37,230 nt of DNA from Methylococcaceae bacterium (GTDB lineage: Bacteria; Pseudomonadota; Gammaproteobacteria; Methylococcales; Methylomonadaceae), in the NCBI GenBank assembly GCA_030626845.1, contig DAOUTG010000016.1, forward strand, positions 1 through 37,230, read 5' to 3'. Within the stretch, counting starts at the first letter, position 1. The number at the start of each line of letters is the position of its first letter. A model generated the notes under the pieces. The model had not been told where the DNA came from. It worked only from the letters and a program-made list of their open reading frames with translations, and searched no databases. This document shows positions 34,776 to 37,230 of the stretch, one piece after another. Both the position numbers and the translations under genes were made by a program.

Positions 34776-34804
34776 AAAATAGACTACCCATTTTTCATTA
34801 TCAA
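34776..34804 (-). promoter_or_regulatory. Candidate internal promoter for ccmDEF
   Basis: On the minus strand TTGATA (34804-34799) and TATTTT (34781-34776) are 17 bp apart, within the 129-nt gap between ccmC and ccmD. The -35 matches 5 of 6 positions and the -10 matches 4 of 6. Confidence 0.4.
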
Positions 34805-34887
34805 TACCTTTATTTGAGCCTTAAAATTAATGATAAATTAGTTTATCTTGTTTATAAATTTAATAGTTTAAAAATAAATTAGTACGG

Positions 34888-35637
34888 CTAATAATTTTCT
34901 ATCACGGTTTTAGCCCAGTCTGCACGTTTTTCTCGTTGCAGAGTTTCTGTCCTCGCCCTTGCCATCAAAATAACAGCAAGGAAACAATAAAACCCTAATA
35001 CCATAATTAATAGTGGAATCCACATTTCTGACGGCATCGCAGGTTTTTCAGTGACTTTAAAGGTTGCAGGTTGATGTAGGGTATTCCACCATTCTACAGA
35101 ATATTTAATAATCGGAATATTGACTAATCCAACTAAGGCGAGAACAGCAGAGGCTTTATCTGCACTGGCTTTATTTTCAAAAGCAGAACTGAGTGCAATC
35201 ACACCCACATAAAGAAAAAATAAAATTAACATTGAAGTCAAACGTGCATCCCAAACCCACCATGCACCCCACGTTGGTTTCCCCCAAATAGCCCCTGTTG
35301 CTAATGCCATCACAGCGATAGATGCCCCTATAGGTGCTGCACATTTGGCAATAATATGCGCCATTTTTATTTTCCAAATTAAGCCAACAGCTCCTGCAAC
35401 TGCCATTAACATATAACACGATTGTGCTAGAATTGCAGAGGGTACGTGAATGTAAATAATCCGAAAACTATTACCTTGCTGATAATCTTCAGGAGCAAAA
35501 ACTAAGCCCCAAGTTAAACCAACAATCATGAGTAATACAGTAACAACAATTAGCCAGGGCAATAATTTACCGCTAATATCATAAAACCATTTAGGGGAGG
35601 CTAATTGATAAAACCAGCGAGGGAATTTGACTTTCAT
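34888..35637 (-). CDS. ccmC: Cytochrome c maturation heme exporter subunit CcmC
   Basis: A 249-residue protein with six predicted membrane segments. The WWD motif WGAWWVWDARLTSMLILFFL is at about residues 123-142, and flanking heme-ligand histidine candidates are visible (IYIHVPSA near 64; TLHQPA near 187). CcmC loads heme onto CcmE. Upstream ccmA and ccmB, normally adjacent, are missing; a Rieske ferredoxin gene lies there instead, 125 bp away. The gene itself looks complete. Confidence 0.96.
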   Translation of the reverse strand: MKVKFPRWFYQLASPKWFYDISGKLLPWLIVVTVLLMIVGLTWGLVFAPEDYQQGNSFRIIYIHVPSAILAQSCYMLMAVAGAVGLIWKIKMAHIIAKCAAPIGASIAVMALATGAIWGKPTWGAWWVWDARLTSMLILFFLYVGVIALSSAFENKASADKASAVLALVGLVNIPIIKYSVEWWNTLHQPATFKVTEKPAMPSEMWIPLLIMVLGFYCFLAVILMARARTETLQREKRADWAKTVIENY

Positions 35638-35762
35638 TTACTTAATCTCAAGTTACGTTTTCCTATAAAGCAGTTTTAATAAGACAGGAAATAGAATAGT
35701 AATGACACTATTTCTAAATAATAGTTGCAATTATTATATGAATTTAAGGATTTAAACCGCCT

Positions 35763-36083
35763 TTAATCCCAGCGATTATCCCTAACTTGCACTCTGCCAT
35801 TTTTGATTTGTATAGGAAAACACTCTATATCTTCATAAGCAGGCGCAGACTTTACAGCCCCCGTTTTAATACAAAAACGCGCGCCATGCCTTGGGCAAAT
35901 AATTTCATCACCCTCAACTTTTCCACTCGCAATTTCAGCCCCATCATGCGTACAAGCATCTTCAATGGCATAAAACTGTCCAGAAATTTTAAAGATTGCT
36001 ACATCAACCCCTTCAATATCTGCCACTATATTTTCACCTTCTGCTAACGCATTTTCTGCCACAACATCTACCCAACCTGTCAT
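35763..36083 (-). CDS. Rieske-type [2Fe-2S] ferredoxin
   Basis: A 106-residue single-domain Rieske protein. Ligand motifs are C44-T-H46 (DACTHDGA) and C63-P-R-H66 (IICPRHGARF), with the expected spacing. It resembles non-heme oxygenase ferredoxins (BphF/NirD-like) and the Rieske ferredoxins found near suf/isc genes. No signal or membrane anchor is present, so it is not the bc1 Rieske subunit. It is divergent from iscR across a 230-bp region. No oxygenase or reductase partner is encoded nearby, so the electron acceptor is unknown. Confidence 0.9.
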   Translation of the reverse strand: MTGWVDVVAENALAEGENIVADIEGVDVAIFKISGQFYAIEDACTHDGAEIASGKVEGDEIICPRHGARFCIKTGAVKSAPAYEDIECFPIQIKNGRVQVRDNRWD

Positions 36084-36247
36084 TGTTATCTCATACCTAT
36101 ATTAGATTATTAAATTAATAAAATAGCTTAAATGGTGTAATTTTAACACCAACTTCTGCTGAAACTAAAAAAACAACCCCTAAAAATAAATTTTGATCCA
36201 TTTAATGGTGACGATACTATTCAGTCTCTACCTTAATCTTAAAAACA

Positions 36248-36280
36248 ATAGTTGACTATTTCACTAGGTTTATCTATAGT
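36248..36280 (+). promoter_or_regulatory. iscR promoter with an overlapping IscR type 1 site
   Basis: TTGACT (36252-36257), a 17-bp spacer and TATAGT (36275-36280) form a good sigma-70 promoter. Positions 36248-36272 begin ATAGTTGACTATTTCA, matching the left 16 positions of the IscR type 1 consensus (ATASYYGACTRWWWYAGTCRRSTAT). The right half is degenerate. In E. coli the [2Fe-2S] form of IscR represses its own promoter from a site in the same place. Confidence 0.75.
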
Positions 36281-36313
36281 AAAAATTTATTTTGTGCTAC
36301 AGAGGATTATTTT

Positions 36314-36766
36314 GTGCGATTAACCACCAAAGGCCGTTATGCCGTGACTGCAATGCTTGATCTTGCTTTTCATAGTCAAAAAAATCCAGTGACACTGACA
36401 GATATTGCAACACGGCAAATTATATCATTGTCTTACCTTGAGCAACTGTTTGCGCGTTTACGTAAGGCTGGGATGGTAACAGGTGTTAGAGGCCCTGGTG
36501 GCGGTTATCAATTAAGCCGTAGTGCAGATAACATTAGTATTGCTGAGATTATTACTGCTGTCGATGAACAACTTGATTCAACCAAATGTGGTGGCAAAAG
36601 CAATTGCCATAATAATAACCCTTGTTTAACGCATGAATTATGGATGGGTCTGAGTACTCAAATTCGTAATTATTTAGAAAGTATTTCACTGGCAGAAATT
36701 CTGCTCAGAGGGTCTGTTTCTGAAATTGCCGAAAAACAAAATGCAACGATCAAGGATTTTTTATAA
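36314..36766 (+). CDS. iscR: Iron-sulfur cluster regulator IscR
   Basis: A 150-residue Rrf2-family regulator. The winged helix opens MRLTTKGRYAVTAMLDLAF and continues SLSYLEQLFARLRKAG with the wing VRGPGGGYQLSR. Cluster ligands C92, C98, C104 and H107 (CGGKSNC, CLTH) match E. coli IscR exactly in spacing. It senses Fe-S sufficiency and represses isc genes. The start is GTG, preceded by GAGGA about 8 nt upstream. iscS, iscU and iscA do not follow within the remaining 464 bp; a decayed IS607-type gene lies there. A weak hairpin and T-run near 36850-36872 could end the transcript. Confidence 0.95.
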   Translation: MRLTTKGRYAVTAMLDLAFHSQKNPVTLTDIATRQIISLSYLEQLFARLRKAGMVTGVRGPGGGYQLSRSADNISIAEIITAVDEQLDSTKCGGKSNCHNNNPCLTHELWMGLSTQIRNYLESISLAEILLRGSVSEIAEKQNATIKDFL

Positions 36767-36995
36767 GTCTCAAAAATATTATAATTTTTTAGCTGAATTG
36801 TGATCTATTTCGATCATAATGCGACACCGCCAATTGACAGCCAAATTTTGGCAGTTATGTTGCCTTTTTTGCACCATATCAAGTCATAAACGCTAGCTAA
36901 AGGGGCAATTCGTATCAGCCTAGGCAAAGATAATACCCTTGTAGAGTTACCAACTGTTCTTTAATTACTAACTATTATTATATATAATTAGTTAT
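36767..36995. other. Non-coding stretch after iscR
   Basis: Contains no open frame of note. It contains a 13-bp palindrome GCCAAATTTTGGC and a short hairpin (GGCA...TGCC) followed by TTTTTT that may act as a weak terminator for iscR. The right part may include the end of the IS607-type element, but no boundary is discernible. Confidence 0.4.
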
Positions 36996-37230
36996 ATGGA
37001 TAATTTATATACAATAAGCCACAAGTAAAAAAGGTTAATGTTTCAACATCAACATTAAGACGCTGGGATAAAACAGGCGTAGTAAGGCAAAAAAACATAA
37101 ATCAGGACATCGTTACTACGATGAGTCGGACGTAAGAAGTCTTTTAAACTTAACACCTTTGAAAGATAGAAAGGTGATTGTTTACTGTAACGCGATAAGT
37201 TGCGCTAAATTATAGGATGTGCTGAGGCAC
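36996..37230 (+). pseudogene. Decayed IS607-family serine recombinase (TnpA), 5' part
   Basis: From ATG at 36996 the frame reads MDNLYTISHK, then a TAA (37026), then KKVNVSTSTLRRWDKTGVVR. After a run of seven A near 37083 the match continues in another frame as KHKSGHRYYDESDVRSLLNL and RKVIVYCNAISCAKL, then a TAG, then DVLRH at the window edge. The joined sequence is the MerR-like helix-turn-helix plus the start of the serine-recombinase domain (VIxYxRVSS) of IS607 TnpA. At least two stops and one frameshift show it is inactive. The rest, and any tnpB, lie beyond the window. Confidence 0.82.

Overview
The window reads as an AT-rich gammaproteobacterial chromosome segment. The closest sequence relatives I recognise are enterobacterial-type ClpB, SdhAB, UvrA, IscR and RmlABCD. 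The mix of PQQ biosynthesis genes, system I cytochrome c maturation and a low-GC type I-E CRISPR locus would fit a Methylococcales-like or sulfur-oxidiser-like lineage, but that placement is inference and I could not test it.

Positions 1-8.8 kb hold a type I-E CRISPR-Cas locus on the minus strand: cas3, cse1 (cas8e), cse2 (cas11), cas6e, cas7e, cas5e, cas1, cas2, then a repeat-spacer array that runs off the left edge. Most adjacent genes touch or overlap by a few bases, so it looks like one transcription unit. cas6e sits between cse2 and cas7 rather than after cas5. An isolated CRISPR-like hairpin repeat lies between cas5e and cas1, at the junction of the interference and adaptation halves. 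The leader is only 23 bp and carries a perfect match to the IHF consensus. A perfect 17-bp dyad overlaps the candidate cas3 promoter.

Positions 8.9-13.1 kb (plus strand) hold a CinA-like gene, uup (ABC-F) and an Rpn/PD-(D/E)XK transposase-like gene with almost no spacing, ending at a bidirectional terminator shared with clpB. clpB (minus) has a heat-shock sigma-32-like promoter. Upstream of it is a detached pqqD-pqqE pair. From 17.4 to 20.6 kb (plus) come a TerB-like gene and sdhA-sdhB without the membrane anchors sdhC/sdhD. From 20.6 to 24.0 kb (minus) is a complete dTDP-L-rhamnose operon, rmlA-rmlC-rmlD-rmlB. A 111-bp MITE-like element separates it from an ArsS-family radical SAM gene.

uvrA and a periplasmic L,D-transpeptidase follow on the plus strand (25.3-29.7 kb). 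A three-gene minus-strand cluster comes next: lysR, SAM methyltransferase, rhodanese. Divergent from lysR is a 50-residue hydrophobic microprotein, with a LysR-type dyad between them and a strong terminator behind it. A compact palindromic relative of the MITE lies just after ccmF. ccmC-ccmD-ccmE-ccmF (minus) lack ccmAB and ccmGH here. The right end has a Rieske-type ferredoxin, iscR with a recognisable IscR-box promoter, and a decayed IS607-type recombinase gene cut by the window edge.

All calls come from reading the sequence and recalling family motifs. No database search or structure prediction was run.
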